From positions 1-64,000 of the forward strand of contig NZ_JAJFZK010000012.1 in the NCBI RefSeq assembly GCF_020731355.1: a stretch of DNA of 64,000 nt, in the 5' to 3' direction. The DNA comes from Bacillus sp. REN16. Lineage in GTDB: Bacteria; Bacillota; Bacilli; Bacillales; Bacillaceae_L. Shown here piece by piece: positions 24,842 through 33,986 of this stretch; position 1 is the first letter of the stretch, and each line of letters begins with the position of its first letter. A model generated the notes under the pieces. It was not told the DNA's origin. It did not search any database and saw nothing but the letters and a program-made list of their open reading frames with translations. Made by a program: the position numbers and the translations under genes.

Positions 24842-24944
24842 TATTTTTGAAAAGATCAATTGCTATCGTCACAACAATAGTGTACGATACATAGTATAAA
24901 TTAAATACTGTATGACATATAGTAATAAAAAATGAGGTGGGTGA

Positions 24945-25292
24945 ATGAGTAACTTATTAAACTCATTAATGACAGAACTAAGAAGAGGAACATTGACACT
25001 AGCGGTTTTAAGTCAATTACGAACCCCGCAATATGGGTATTCACTTGTTCAATCACTAGAAGGTTCGGGTATTGCGATTGAACAAAGTACCTTATATCCC
25101 TTGCTTCGCCGTCTGGAAAAACAGGAATTAGTGACGAGCAGCTGGGATACATCTGAAAGCAGACCCCGAAAATACTATGTGCTAAGTGAACACGGTCTTG
25201 AGATCTTTTTACAGCTAAAAAAAGAATGGATTCAAAATTCAAAAGAGCTATACAGATTATTAGAGGGAGAGGAAGATTATGAATCTGATTGA
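24945..25292 (+). CDS. PadR-family transcriptional regulator
   Basis: 115-aa winged-helix protein: RRGTLTLAVLSQL, YGYSLVQSLE, STLYPLLRRLEKQELV and the wing RPRKYYVLSEHG are the PadR core. Short C-terminal helix, as in subfamily 2. ATG 24945 follows GAGGTGG. Its 3' end overlaps the HAAS membrane protein gene by 14 bp, a very common PadR-HAAS pairing in Firmicutes. The ATAC/GTAT-rich stretch at 24885-24925 could be its operator. Confidence 0.9.
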   Translation: MSNLLNSLMTELRRGTLTLAVLSQLRTPQYGYSLVQSLEGSGIAIEQSTLYPLLRRLEKQELVTSSWDTSESRPRKYYVLSEHGLEIFLQLKKEWIQNSKELYRLLEGEEDYESD

Positions 25293-26277
25293 TATCTACA
25301 TTCAGGAGGTTACAAGAAGACTGCCTGAAAAAATGCGTGATGATATCGCACTTGAACTGCGGTCAACCATCGAGGATATGTTACCTGATGAGTACAATGA
25401 TGAAGACGTAAAAACTGTGCTTGGGAAATTGGGCAGTCCTGTAAAATTGGCTGGTAATTATCGGGAACGGCCTATGCACTTAATTGGTCCACGTTATTTT
25501 GATGTGTATGTTAGCCTATTAAAAATGATTTTACCGATCGCGGCAGTAGTAGCTCTTATCTCAATGCTTGCAGAATCTTTTATCGGGTATGATGGCGATA
25601 AAGCCATCATTAATGTTGTACTGGACTTAATTGGCATGGGGATTTGGAGAGTGATAGACGTTTCGATCCAAACCTTCTTTTGGTTTACAATTGTGTTTGC
25701 CATTATTGAAAGAACGGATAAAGGAAAAGATGACCTGCCATTAACAAGCAGCCTAAAAAAATGGACTCCAGATGATTTAAAAAATATCACCTACATCCCA
25801 AAGAAAAAGGCAATTTCAAAATTTGACGTATTTGGCGCTTTATTGTGGACAGCAATTTGGGGGACCCTTTACTTTTATGCCAACCAGCTTTTAGGTATCT
25901 ATGAAGGCGGTAAAGATGGCCTCGAATTTATAACACCAGCTTTAAACCAAGAGGTATTGATTTCGTTTTGGCCATTCGTTCTAGCCGTGATTGGTTTGGA
26001 AATCGCATTAGCTTTATATAAACTAATCAAAGGACAATGGACGAAAAGAATGGCAATCTACAATACCATCCTTGAGGTATTTGCAACCATAGTATTCATC
26101 ATGATCTTCTTAAATCCAAACATCTTAAACCAGGATTTTATCTTGTATATGTCAGATTTATTTAGCATCAATGAAAATCAATTTAACACTTGGTTCATTA
26201 CAACAATACTCGTTATATTCATCGTATCCGCAGCCATTGCCATATTTGATGGAATTCGCAAGGCCAGTATTCGTTAG
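25279..26277 (+). CDS. HAAS-domain membrane protein
   Basis: 332 aa. The N-terminal ~75 residues are the soluble HAAS domain (LPEKMRDDIALELRSTIEDM, VLGKLGSPVKLAGNY), followed by about six TM segments. HAAS proteins are encoded beside PadR regulators and are thought to relay signals at the membrane; a specific function is unknown. Translationally coupled to padR. Confidence 0.8.
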   Translation: MNLIDIYIQEVTRRLPEKMRDDIALELRSTIEDMLPDEYNDEDVKTVLGKLGSPVKLAGNYRERPMHLIGPRYFDVYVSLLKMILPIAAVVALISMLAESFIGYDGDKAIINVVLDLIGMGIWRVIDVSIQTFFWFTIVFAIIERTDKGKDDLPLTSSLKKWTPDDLKNITYIPKKKAISKFDVFGALLWTAIWGTLYFYANQLLGIYEGGKDGLEFITPALNQEVLISFWPFVLAVIGLEIALALYKLIKGQWTKRMAIYNTILEVFATIVFIMIFLNPNILNQDFILYMSDLFSINENQFNTWFITTILVIFIVSAAIAIFDGIRKASIR

Positions 26278-26293
26278 AACATGGGTAGAACAT

Positions 26294-26322
26294 GGGGACG
26301 GTTCTCCCGTTCCCCTAATTTT
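26294..26322 (+). terminator. Terminator-like hairpin of the GGGGACGG repeat type
   Basis: GGGGACGG-TTCT-CCCGTTCCCC (26294-26315) forms a GC-rich hairpin with one bulge, followed by AATTTTTA. Similar GGGGACGGTTCT palindromes recur in Bacillus genomes, so this may be a mobile palindrome serving as terminator. Confidence 0.65.
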
Positions 26323-26470
26323 TACCAAAACGCAAACCACTGAGATGGTCATCGGAATTTACCCTTTACCAAACAACCCTTTGTCTCTTGGGGAGGATTA
26401 GTTGTCCTATTCTTTTTTCGAAATGCATATAGATTAAGTAGTAGATATAGGAAAAAGGAGTTTGGTAATT

Positions 26471-26794
26471 TTGAATAAATTTATGGCTGCGATTGGGATT
26501 CTTTTTATCATATTTGTGACCGGTGTAATTGAAGCAGATGATGTCTTCGTTTACAAAAATGCGATTTCTGTTTCTGATATGTCTTCTGATGAAGAAGTAA
26601 CTGCAAATCCGGAAGAGAAAAACTCGGTTAAGGGAATGATTCCTGAATTGGAAATGCAGTTCGTTGATACGGAGGTTGTGAACGGGAATAAAGTTGAGAT
26701 TTATCGAGAATATGAGGTTTACCGTAATGAAGCGAACGAAGTGATTAAAAAAGTCCCCACCGACAATTATGAGTATTTGGAGTACTGGAGATAG
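26471..26794 (+). CDS. Small exported or membrane-anchored protein, unknown
   Basis: About 107 aa. A hydrophobic segment (FMAAIGILFIIFVTGVI) at residues ~4-20 acts as signal anchor or signal peptide; the rest is acidic and hydrophilic (SSDEEVTANPEEKNS) and ends NYEYLEYWR. No lipobox Cys. I start at TTG 26471, ten bases after AAAAAGGAG; TTG 26462 is too close to that site and ATG 26483 too far. No family recognised; followed by a strong terminator. Confidence 0.6.
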   Translation: MNKFMAAIGILFIIFVTGVIEADDVFVYKNAISVSDMSSDEEVTANPEEKNSVKGMIPELEMQFVDTEVVNGNKVEIYREYEVYRNEANEVIKKVPTDNYEYLEYWR

Positions 26795-26826
26795 GAGTTT
26801 AGCTCGGCTAAACTCCTTTATTTTTT
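26793..26826. terminator. Bidirectional terminator
   Basis: Perfect 11-bp arms AGGAGTTTAGC / GCTAAACTCCT with TCG loop, then TTATTTTTT. Serves the upstream small gene and possibly the convergent peptidase gene. Confidence 0.88.
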
Positions 26827-27526
26827 AACAACTCTCTACAAATCTCGTAAATATCCGCTTCGCTATACTATCTCCATTAACCGCAAGACCTTCCGGATGC
26901 CATTGAACCCCTAGCACAAAGGAATGTCCCTTACTTTCAATTGCCTCGATAATTCCATCTGAAGCTACCCCACATACTTCAAGTGGATATGGCACATGGC
27001 GAACAGACTGATGATGATACGTATTCACCTTAAATTCGTCAGTGCCGGCAACGGATGCCAGTAAACTGCCTTCCTTCGCTTTTACATAATGAGCAAGGTG
27101 ATATCTCGTTGCCTTTTGAGAATGTTGAAGCAGCTCGTTCTCATGCTGCGAATAAATATCCTGATACATATCCCCGCCAAGCGCGATATTCAAGATTTGA
27201 ATACCCCGACAAATCGCAAGGATCGGCTTATCCGCGTCAAGCATTTCTTTAATAATAGCAGGTTCTAATTGATCCCTGCCAGGCGAAATTGTACCGAGTT
27301 TTGGATGCGGTTCCTCACCGAAAAGAGTGGGATCGATATCCCCACCCCCTGTTAAAAGGAGCGCATCTATTGAACTTGCAATTTGCGAAACATCCTCGTC
27401 AATCCCGATAGGCAAAATCACCGGAATGCCCCCGGCTTGAATAACGGCCTGAACATAATCATTCGACAGTGAATGTTTATAATCCAACTCAACATGTGAA
27501 GTAACACCAATTATCGGTTTACTCAT
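26825..27526 (-). CDS. Class I glutamine amidotransferase-like hydrolase (peptidase C26, PuuD-like)
   Basis: 233 aa related to gamma-glutamyl-GABA hydrolase. Nucleophile Cys106 in LAICRGIQILNIALGG, oxyanion segment LLTGGGDIDP, and catalytic His-Glu in GVQWHPEGL near residue 208. Would hydrolyse a gamma-glutamyl amide in the cytoplasm. Located 12 bp after the P1 peptidase gene, so the two probably form an operon for small peptide or amide breakdown. No other putrescine-pathway genes are nearby, so the substrate is open. Confidence 0.85.
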   Translation of the reverse strand: MSKPIIGVTSHVELDYKHSLSNDYVQAVIQAGGIPVILPIGIDEDVSQIASSIDALLLTGGGDIDPTLFGEEPHPKLGTISPGRDQLEPAIIKEMLDADKPILAICRGIQILNIALGGDMYQDIYSQHENELLQHSQKATRYHLAHYVKAKEGSLLASVAGTDEFKVNTYHHQSVRHVPYPLEVCGVASDGIIEAIESKGHSFVLGVQWHPEGLAVNGDSIAKRIFTRFVESC

Positions 27527-27538
27527 GCAGTTTCCTCC

Positions 27539-28591
27539 TCATTTTAACTGAATCTCACCCATATAATCAGCCAATGAATAAAGAGTGTTTCCATTGCGAC
27601 CTATTGTCGTTTTTGAGGTAATTAATGATTGTAATATGGATTCCTCTGTTGCATCAGCTGTTGCTAAGAACACTTGATCTAGATCGTCTTCATGGACAGC
27701 TTTATACGTCTGTAATGCTTGGTTATTTTCATGGCTAATTTTGGTTGCTGTTGAAAAACCGATGAATACATCACCACTCCCATTCCCAATAAAAGAGCCT
27801 GTTCTGCTTAGTCCCACTGAAGCTCTCTTGATGATGCGCTTTAATTGGCGTGATGTCACGGGTAAATCGGTCGCGATGATAATCATAATTGAGCCTTTAA
27901 CGCCTTCTGGATTTGTTACTGGAAGATTGGATTTAATTACTTGCCCTACTTGAATTCCATTTAATCTAAACTGATCAATTTCACCAAAGTTTGAGAGCAC
28001 CAATACTCCTAGAGTGTAGGTTCCATGCGGGTATGTAAGAATCCTAGAGGAAGAGCCAATGCCTCCTTTTAAGCCAAAGCACTTCATTCCCATACCTGCC
28101 CCAATACTTCCCTCTTCAAAATCGATTGTTGCAGTTTCAAGAGCCCCTTGGACATGTTCTTCTGTGATGGACTGTTTTCTGATGTTATTTAAAAACATAT
28201 CATTGCATTCGCCAATGACAGGATTTACCGTTCCAGTAGTGTCTCCGATTTCTTTATTTTGCGCTAGGATATAGTCGATGAGATAATTTGCAGTCACCCC
28301 CACACTTAGTGTATTTGTAAGTAAAATCGGTGTTTCGATTGTGCCAAGCTCTTCGATTTGCAGAGTCCCCATCGTCTTGCCGAACCCATTCATAGCATAT
28401 GAAGCGGCGACCACTTTATTGTTAAAAATATTTTGTTCATGCGGGATGATTGCTGTCACCCCGGTCTGGATATCTCCGTTCGAAATCGTGGAGTGACCGA
28501 CTTTGACTCCTTTTACATCTGTGATTTTATTGAGGGGCCCTGTTGGTAAAGTACCGATTTGGATTCCGTAGTCTTTTAGTCTTTTTTGCAT
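27539..28591 (-). CDS. P1-family (DmpA-like) aminopeptidase
   Basis: 350-aa self-processing N-terminal nucleophile hydrolase. The expected autocleavage site is Gly233-Ser234 in VKGSIMIIIATDLPV, making Ser234 the nucleophile. Other family features: DVKGVKVGHSTI near the N-terminus, GSIGAGMGMKCFGLKGGIGS, VLVLSNFG, and GNGSGDVFIGFSTA. Family members remove N-terminal D- or L-amino acids or beta-amino acids (BapA). First gene of a two-gene operon with the C26 hydrolase. Confidence 0.85.
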   Translation of the reverse strand: MQKRLKDYGIQIGTLPTGPLNKITDVKGVKVGHSTISNGDIQTGVTAIIPHEQNIFNNKVVAASYAMNGFGKTMGTLQIEELGTIETPILLTNTLSVGVTANYLIDYILAQNKEIGDTTGTVNPVIGECNDMFLNNIRKQSITEEHVQGALETATIDFEEGSIGAGMGMKCFGLKGGIGSSSRILTYPHGTYTLGVLVLSNFGEIDQFRLNGIQVGQVIKSNLPVTNPEGVKGSIMIIIATDLPVTSRQLKRIIKRASVGLSRTGSFIGNGSGDVFIGFSTATKISHENNQALQTYKAVHEDDLDQVFLATADATEESILQSLITSKTTIGRNGNTLYSLADYMGEIQLK

Positions 28592-28787
28592 AAATGAAAA
28601 ACCCTTCCCGTTTTGGTGTTTGTTATTATTATAGGCTAGATGTGTAGGGATAAGTATATGAATGGGGATAATTGAATTTTGATGGTACGAAAAAAGAACT
28701 ACTTATTCCCAAAATCCAATTAGTTGAAATCCCCTGTTGAGTTCTATTAGAATAAAACTATCATACTTACAAACAGGAGGGAAATTT

Positions 28788-29783
28788 ATGAAAGCGTTTG
28801 TACATCACCAAGTCCCTGGAATAGACGGTACATCCTATTCAGATATCGGTGAATTGGAACCAAAATTAGGTGAAGTGAAAGTCAAACTTAAAAGCGCTGG
28901 CCTCAATCACCGTGATTTATTCGTTTTACATAGGCATAAAGAAACAGAGCCGCCTCTAGTAATTGGATCTGACGGAGCTGGGATTATAGAGGCTGTTGGT
29001 CCTGGAGTTGAGGGCGTTAAAATTGGAGATGAAGTTGTCATCAATCCTTCATTAGGTTGGAAAGAAAATAGTGATGCACCACCTGAAGGCCACGAAATCC
29101 TTGGTTTGCCAGACCACGGAACCTTTGCTGAAAAAATTACAATCTCAGCGGATAATATTGGTCCAAAACCTGCGCATTTATCCTGGGACGAGGCAGGCGT
29201 ATTGTCACTAGCGGCGATGACAGCCTATCGTGCATTATTCACCCGAGCACAAGTAAAACCAACCGATACCATCCTTTTACCAGGAATCGGAAGTGGAGCG
29301 GTTACTTTCCTTATGCTTTTCGCAAAAGCTGTTGGGGCTCGAGTCATCGTAACCTCTCGCTCAGAAGCAAAACTAAAGCAGGCTCTTGAATTAGGTGCAG
29401 ATGTTGCAATTGATAGCAATGGTGACTGGAATGAACTGCTTGACGGTGAAAAAGTGGACATTGTGGTGGAAACAGTTGGAGCAGCTACCTTCCATAAATC
29501 ACTCGGACAACTGCGAAAAGGTGGAAAAATGGTAACATTCGGTGCTTCTGCTGGTGATACTGTCAACTTCAACCTTCGCGAATTCTTCTATGGTCAATAT
29601 ACTTTACTTGGCTCAACCATGGCGAGTACTGAAGAGTTCAATGAAATGCTTCAATTCGTCAATGAACATAAAATTAAACCAGTTCTTGATAAAGTGTTCC
29701 CTCTCGAAGAAACAGCAAAAGCTATGCAGCGTATTGATGAAGCAGAACAGTTCGGAAAAATCGCGATAAAAATTGAAGACTAA
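28788..29783 (+). CDS. MDR-superfamily zinc-type alcohol dehydrogenase/quinone reductase-like protein
   Basis: 331 aa. GroES-like N-terminal half (LNHRDLFVLH, VIGSDGAGIIEAVG, KIGDEVVINP) and a nucleotide-binding half with LLPGIGSGAVTFLMLFAKA and VVETVGAATF. The structural-zinc Cys cluster and the catalytic GHE motif are missing, pointing to a quinone-oxidoreductase-like member. ATG 28788 follows AGGAGG; the frame extends to 28737 without a ribosome site. Monocistronic. Confidence 0.82.
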   Translation: MKAFVHHQVPGIDGTSYSDIGELEPKLGEVKVKLKSAGLNHRDLFVLHRHKETEPPLVIGSDGAGIIEAVGPGVEGVKIGDEVVINPSLGWKENSDAPPEGHEILGLPDHGTFAEKITISADNIGPKPAHLSWDEAGVLSLAAMTAYRALFTRAQVKPTDTILLPGIGSGAVTFLMLFAKAVGARVIVTSRSEAKLKQALELGADVAIDSNGDWNELLDGEKVDIVVETVGAATFHKSLGQLRKGGKMVTFGASAGDTVNFNLREFFYGQYTLLGSTMASTEEFNEMLQFVNEHKIKPVLDKVFPLEETAKAMQRIDEAEQFGKIAIKIED

Positions 29784-29788
29784 TGTGC

Positions 29789-29820
29789 ACTGCACCCCAT
29801 CGAAAGGGTGCAGTTTTTTT
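29789..29820 (+). terminator. Terminator of the MDR dehydrogenase gene
   Basis: ACTGCACCC / GGGTGCAGT with seven T following. Confidence 0.88.
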
Positions 29821-30562
29821 ATGAAAAATAAGTCGCAAGCTTTTGTTTCATTTGTTCTTTATTCTCGGCAAATTGTCGATGCCGATGTCCATTTCCACCG
29901 GATGTATGTGGAAAGCCATAAAGAACAGAATCGGGCGAAACATAGCCACTTTCCGCAAGATAATCAAACACTGCTGTCACATTAACTCCCAAAGGAATTA
30001 TGAGAGGATTTTGCATACTTACCATTTCTTTTGTAAAGCTCTCCATTATATGTTTCTTTAAGAGCTCCGTTCTTAACATCTTCGGTGTAGAGCCAGAATA
30101 GTTTTTTCCCTTATAAAATACCGGGTATCTAATTAATGATGCTGTTTGAACAAGATGACTAGCAGACGAAAACAGCTCACTTGTGGACGAAATGTCCAAA
30201 TAGGATTGTAAGCCAAGCTCGTCCAACATTTGAATGAGATATTTTCTCATCGGGCCTTCAAAGCTTGAATTTTTCTTAACTTGATGAAGCAGCTCTTCAT
30301 CCGAGAGGTCCTTATTTTTTATGTCAAGTATCGTTGAATAGGATCTTTTTATTTGATGTAGTCCCGGGGTGATTCCTACAATCATTACCTTCGCAGCCTC
30401 ATTTACATATTCAAATGGCGCATAATAAATTTCGAGGTGTTTTTTTTCATCCCTATCTAGTAAAAATGTCTCGCTTTTTAAGTCCTGTTCTATATAATCT
30501 ACCGGCAGGGACAAAATTTTTTGCTTATATGTATTAAACATTGAATCGGAAACGATTGCCAC
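29819..30562 (-). CDS. Uracil-DNA-glycosylase-superfamily-like protein
   Basis: 247 aa. Two UDG-type motifs are visible: VMIVGITPGLHQ near residue 60 (GxxPG, water-activating loop region) and LYGFPHTSGGNGHRHRQF near residue 220 (H-[PT]-S minor-groove loop). The spacing matches the superfamily but the overall sequence is not one of the standard families 1-6 that I recognise. Start GTG 30562 behind AAGGAGG. It follows kynU after a perfect hairpin. Function in base excision or something else is uncertain. Confidence 0.55.
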   Translation of the reverse strand: MAIVSDSMFNTYKQKILSLPVDYIEQDLKSETFLLDRDEKKHLEIYYAPFEYVNEAAKVMIVGITPGLHQIKRSYSTILDIKNKDLSDEELLHQVKKNSSFEGPMRKYLIQMLDELGLQSYLDISSTSELFSSASHLVQTASLIRYPVFYKGKNYSGSTPKMLRTELLKKHIMESFTKEMVSMQNPLIIPLGVNVTAVFDYLAESGYVSPDSVLYGFPHTSGGNGHRHRQFAENKEQMKQKLATYFS

Positions 30563-30586
30563 ATGAATTCCTCCTTCAAGTTGTAA

Positions 30587-30613
30587 AAGGTATACCGAAA
30601 TTTGGTATACCTT
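30587..30613 (-). terminator. Perfect hairpin at the kynU stop codon
   Basis: Ten-bp arms AAGGTATACC / GGTATACCTT with a 7-base loop, followed on the minus strand by TTAC and the ribosome site of the next gene. Weak T run; it may be an attenuator rather than a full terminator. Confidence 0.55.
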
Positions 30614-31877
30614 ATGCTATGACGTCCCGCTCATTTGAAAATTTTACGTATTGCTTTTCGTCCATTATTGTTTTTAACATTTGCACGACATTCCAAACGT
30701 CCTCGAAGGAATTATAAAGGGGAACTGGTGCTAGTCGAATCATATTTGGCGCACGAAAATCTGGAATAACCCCATTTTCCTTTAGAGCCTTGCAAATTCG
30801 TGCTGCTTCCTTATGCTCTAGACCGACATGCCCACCCCTCACAGGATACTCACGTGGTGTGCCGATTGTAAATCCGAACCCCGCAAGTTCTGTATCAATA
30901 AGCTCAATTAAAAAATTCGTCAATAATAGAGATTTAGTCCGTATTTGTTCAATCCCCGCTTCTGTAAATATTTCAAGTGAACCAAGTAATGGTGCCAAGC
31001 TTAGCACATGTGGTGTCCCGATTTGAAAAGCACCGGCGCCATCCGCAGGCAAAAATGAATGCTCCATATCAAATTGCTTTTCTTTATTTGATCCAAACCA
31101 ACCAGCAAGTCCCGGTAGCACGGAAAAATGCTTGCGATTCACATACAAGCATGCCACTGCACCAGGTCCTCCATTAAGATGCTTGTAATTACACCAAAAA
31201 GCAAAGTCTACTTCCCATTCAGAAAAAGAATGAGGGATTGCGCCTACTGAATGGCAGCCATCGAATCCAATTAAAATACCGCGTTTATGAGCTTCAGCTG
31301 TCAGATACTTCATATCCAAGATTTGACCACTTCGGTACAAAATCGATGGCAAAATCACAAGGGCTACTTCGTCAGTCATTGTCTCAATGATGTCGTCTTC
31401 GGCCAAATAGCGACCATCGCGACTTTTGACCCGAATAAGATGATCATCAGGATTTAACCCGTGAATCCGAAGCTGGCTTTGGAGAGCATAAATATCAGAT
31501 GGAAAATTCAATTCATCCGCCACAATCTTGGTACGTTTCCCTTTTGGCTGATAAAAAGTCGCAACCAACTGATGCAGATTAACCGTTGTTGAGCCTGTTA
31601 CAATCACCTCTTCAGGGAAGGCACCGACAAGTGGAGCAAGTTGTTCACTTGCCTTTTCCGACATATAAAACCACGGTTGCCTCCCTTTTGTCCAGCCATC
31701 AATCCCAAATTCCTTCCAGTCCTCCAATGAATGAAGCAGTGATTGTTCTGCCCGCTTCGATAATAGACCAAGTGAGTTCCCATCCATATAGATCGTATTT
31801 GGTTGTAGATAAAATTCACCTCGATACATGGCTAGCGGATCTTCCCTATCTAGTTTCCTGGCATGCTCAAAAAACAT
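30612..31877 (-). CDS. kynU: Kynureninase
   Basis: PLP enzyme cleaving L-kynurenine to anthranilate and alanine (or 3-hydroxykynurenine). 421 aa. Fold-type I features: [35 protein letters not shown] (PLP Asp) and Lys232 in [14 protein letters not shown]. Tryptophan dioxygenase (kynA) and kynurenine formamidase (kynB), often linked in Bacillus, are not in the window. It lies 12 bp after an Eis-like acetyltransferase gene, probably co-transcribed. Free-standing kynU suggests use of external kynurenine, or that kynA/kynB are elsewhere. Confidence 0.9.
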   Translation of the reverse strand: MFFEHARKLDREDPLAMYRGEFYLQPNTIYMDGNSLGLLSKRAEQSLLHSLEDWKEFGIDGWTKGRQPWFYMSEKASEQLAPLVGAFPEEVIVTGSTTVNLHQLVATFYQPKGKRTKIVADELNFPSDIYALQSQLRIHGLNPDDHLIRVKSRDGRYLAEDDIIETMTDEVALVILPSILYRSGQILDMKYLTAEAHKRGILIGFDGCHSVGAIPHSFSEWEVDFAFWCNYKHLNGGPGAVACLYVNRKHFSVLPGLAGWFGSNKEKQFDMEHSFLPADGAGAFQIGTPHVLSLAPLLGSLEIFTEAGIEQIRTKSLLLTNFLIELIDTELAGFGFTIGTPREYPVRGGHVGLEHKEAARICKALKENGVIPDFRAPNMIRLAPVPLYNSFEDVWNVVQMLKTIMDEKQYVKFSNERDVIA

Positions 31878-31889
31878 GGATTTCCTCCC

Positions 31890-33038
31890 TTAAAAAAAAT
31901 CGTACATAAATGCCAGGCGATTCGGTACCAATTTTTCAAAAGCTTCTAGTTCGCTCTCAGCCCCGTTTATCATACCTGCTGCAAATAATTCAGTCGGACG
32001 CTTGTGACCGAAAAGTGCGGTTGATAATGCATTGATGGAAAGCTTAAGTGCACCTTCTGTTTCGTTCGTAACGTGAACCTCCCCCTCTTTTACAAGGAAT
32101 GTTTTTTCATTCCATGTTGCAAATGGGTCTGTAATTTGGAGCTTTACTGTTTCGTTCCCAGTAAATTTGTATTTTGTTAAAAATGATTCAATATCGACAA
32201 TTCGAACCATAAAATAGGGGGTAACTTCACGCTTCACTGTTTTTTGTTTCTTTAAGGCAAAAAATAATGGTTCTTTTTCGTAGGTTGTCATTTCAAGTTC
32301 TGAAATCATCGAGTCATGCTGACAAATAAAATTCCACATGCCGCGACGGGCTTCAAAATTAACTGGGACAAACTCCTCAACAACCATCTTGTTGTCCTTT
32401 GATTCATAAAGAATATACCCAAGTGGTTGCTCAGAAGCATCATAGTAAATGGCGATATTTAGGTCATCGACCACACTCTTCCACCAATCATCCTCGCGTA
32501 CAAGCATTCCTGAGAACTGTGTCGCATATTGTTTATAAATCTCTTTAAGTTCATCCAAATTCACATTTTCAAAAAGGTAACGTTTTACTGAACCTTCTGC
32601 CGGATCAAGCATACTTAAATCAGAACGCTGATGAACCGTCTTTAAACGATTGCTAAATAGCTCCCATCCATATTTCCGATAAAAGGAAACATCAAATGGA
32701 TGCAGCATTGACACGGTAAAACCCTGTGTTTTCATTGTTTCAAGTGCATATGTAAGCAATTCCTTCACATAGCCTCTTCTGCGGTATTCCGGATATGTTG
32801 CGACACCTGCAATTCCACCCATTTTAAAAGACTGGTCACCTACGTATGTTGTTAGTGGGATTAGATGAAACTTTGCTGCTAACATATGATTTTCATAGAT
32901 GCCATAGATTTGATGTTTATTAAGATTTTGGAAGCTTGCTTCTAACCGTTCTTCAGGTACTTTGTACTGAAACGCGTATTCTGATAAACGAACGGAATCC
33001 ATATATCGGTCCTCAGTAATTCTTTCAATTGTCATCAT
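31890..33038 (-). CDS. Eis-like GNAT N-acetyltransferase
   Basis: 382 aa. N-terminal GNAT domain with the acetyl-CoA loop GVATYPEYRRRGYVKELLTYAL, a second degenerate GNAT region, and a C-terminal SCP2-like domain (KLSINALSTALFG), the three-part layout of Eis/Bacillus enhanced-intracellular-survival-type enzymes. Some members acetylate aminoglycosides at several positions; substrate here unknown. ATG 33038 follows GGAG. Upstream of kynU in the same operon. Confidence 0.82.
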   Translation of the reverse strand: MMTIERITEDRYMDSVRLSEYAFQYKVPEERLEASFQNLNKHQIYGIYENHMLAAKFHLIPLTTYVGDQSFKMGGIAGVATYPEYRRRGYVKELLTYALETMKTQGFTVSMLHPFDVSFYRKYGWELFSNRLKTVHQRSDLSMLDPAEGSVKRYLFENVNLDELKEIYKQYATQFSGMLVREDDWWKSVVDDLNIAIYYDASEQPLGYILYESKDNKMVVEEFVPVNFEARRGMWNFICQHDSMISELEMTTYEKEPLFFALKKQKTVKREVTPYFMVRIVDIESFLTKYKFTGNETVKLQITDPFATWNEKTFLVKEGEVHVTNETEGALKLSINALSTALFGHKRPTELFAAGMINGAESELEAFEKLVPNRLAFMYDFF

Positions 33039-33095
33039 CCAACAACTCCATTTTATATAATGAAAAAATCTATCCTAAATCATGCATATTCATAA

Positions 33096-33296
33096 TTACT
33101 CGCAACTAACCTCGGAAAGACTGAAGATATTTTTCTCTTCATAAACAACTGTTCCACCCTTATCCATACAGCTTTCCGCTATCTGGATGTTTATTTTGTG
33201 GTCAGCTCTAATTTCTAGTATTCTTACAACCCCAAATGTTACGATCAAAAGGCTCCCAATGATTGCAATAAGGAGATTTCTCTTACTTTTGCTCAT
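33096..33296 (-). CDS. Small single-pass membrane protein
   Basis: 66 aa from the ATG at 33296, which follows GGGAGGGGAAGAA. One TM helix (LLIAIIGSLLIVTFGVVRI) after a basic KSKRN start, so the C-terminal ~40 residues should be outside; they contain two Cys (ESC...VSCE) that could form a disulfide. No family recognised. An extended frame to 33365 has no ribosome site. Confidence 0.6.
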   Translation of the reverse strand: MSKSKRNLLIAIIGSLLIVTFGVVRILEIRADHKINIQIAESCMDKGGTVVYEEKNIFSLSEVSCE

Positions 33297-33446
33297 TTCT
33301 TCCCCTCCCCTTTTTAGGGTACCATATTTGCCCTTACTCAGGAATCGAAATGTGATTTTTCGCAATATTTGTAAAAATATTTTTGTAGATTTTTGGTTTC
33401 ATCCGTTGTATGATAGTAACACTAAACAATGGGGAGATGGTAAAAA

Positions 33447-33764
33447 GTGAGAAAACGAATAGCCATTGCCATCATTATGTTTGTTGCGATCATGTCCTTT
33501 TCTGCAACAGTCGCACATTCCCATGCGTTTAAATCATCAGATATTCAAGAAAATACGTTAACCATTAGTGGAGTTTCGTACGACAACCCTTCTTTTCATG
33601 ATGATGGTAAACTAAAGATTTCATGGGTACTCTTCTCCATCACCTCGTTTTTAATTGTCCTCCAAGGGATGGTTAAGAACATTGATGTGGACCCATACAA
33701 TCGAAAATTTGTATGGATAACGCCCATTTTTTATCAGTCGAATTATGTGATAAAGACTCTTTGA
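33447..33764 (+). CDS. Putative exported/membrane protein of unknown function
   Basis: 105 aa, GTG start at 33447. Signal-peptide-like N-terminus (RKRIAIAIIMFVAIMSFSAT, with VAHSHA as possible cleavage region), a polar middle and a second hydrophobic segment (ISWVLFSITSFLIVLQGMV). GGGGAGATGG precedes the start. No family recognised. Followed 36 bp later by another small membrane ORF. Confidence 0.5.
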   Translation: MRKRIAIAIIMFVAIMSFSATVAHSHAFKSSDIQENTLTISGVSYDNPSFHDDGKLKISWVLFSITSFLIVLQGMVKNIDVDPYNRKFVWITPIFYQSNYVIKTL

Positions 33765-33800
33765 TTTTTTACATTTTAAAAATCAAGGAGGAGAAAGAAT

Positions 33801-33914
33801 ATGTGGTTTCGATTTATTATGATTGGATTATGTTCGTTAACGGTGACTAGTTTGTTCATCTTTCAGGGAATTGAAATAACCCAGGCCTTTAAAGACTTTT
33901 TTTCAAATAAATAA
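33801..33914 (+). CDS. 37-aa small membrane protein, unannotated
   Basis: ATG 33801 with an excellent ribosome site (AAGGAGGAGAAAGAAT). Product starts MWFRFIMIGLCSLTVTSLF, then IFQGIEITQAF, ending FFSNK: one hydrophobic helix with a short tail. The ribosome site and its place right after the 105-aa gene support translation. Function unknown. Confidence 0.6.
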   Translation: MWFRFIMIGLCSLTVTSLFIFQGIEITQAFKDFFSNK

Positions 33915-33947
33915 AAAAAGAAAAGATCTGGAGCAAGACAAATATAA

Positions 33948-33985
33948 AAAACGAATGTAGGAGATTTTCTACATTCGTTTTTCTT
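33948..33985. terminator. Bidirectional terminator
   Basis: AAAACGAATGTAG / CTACATTCGTTTT (13-bp arms, GAGATTTT loop) with T runs on both strands; ends the small ORFs and the pyrimidine operon. Confidence 0.9.
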
Positions 33986-33986
33986 T

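Noticed and set aside
24885-24925. PadR operator
   Set aside because: ATACATAGTAT and ATACTGTAT form only an imperfect dyad, so I mention it with the gene but do not list it as a site.
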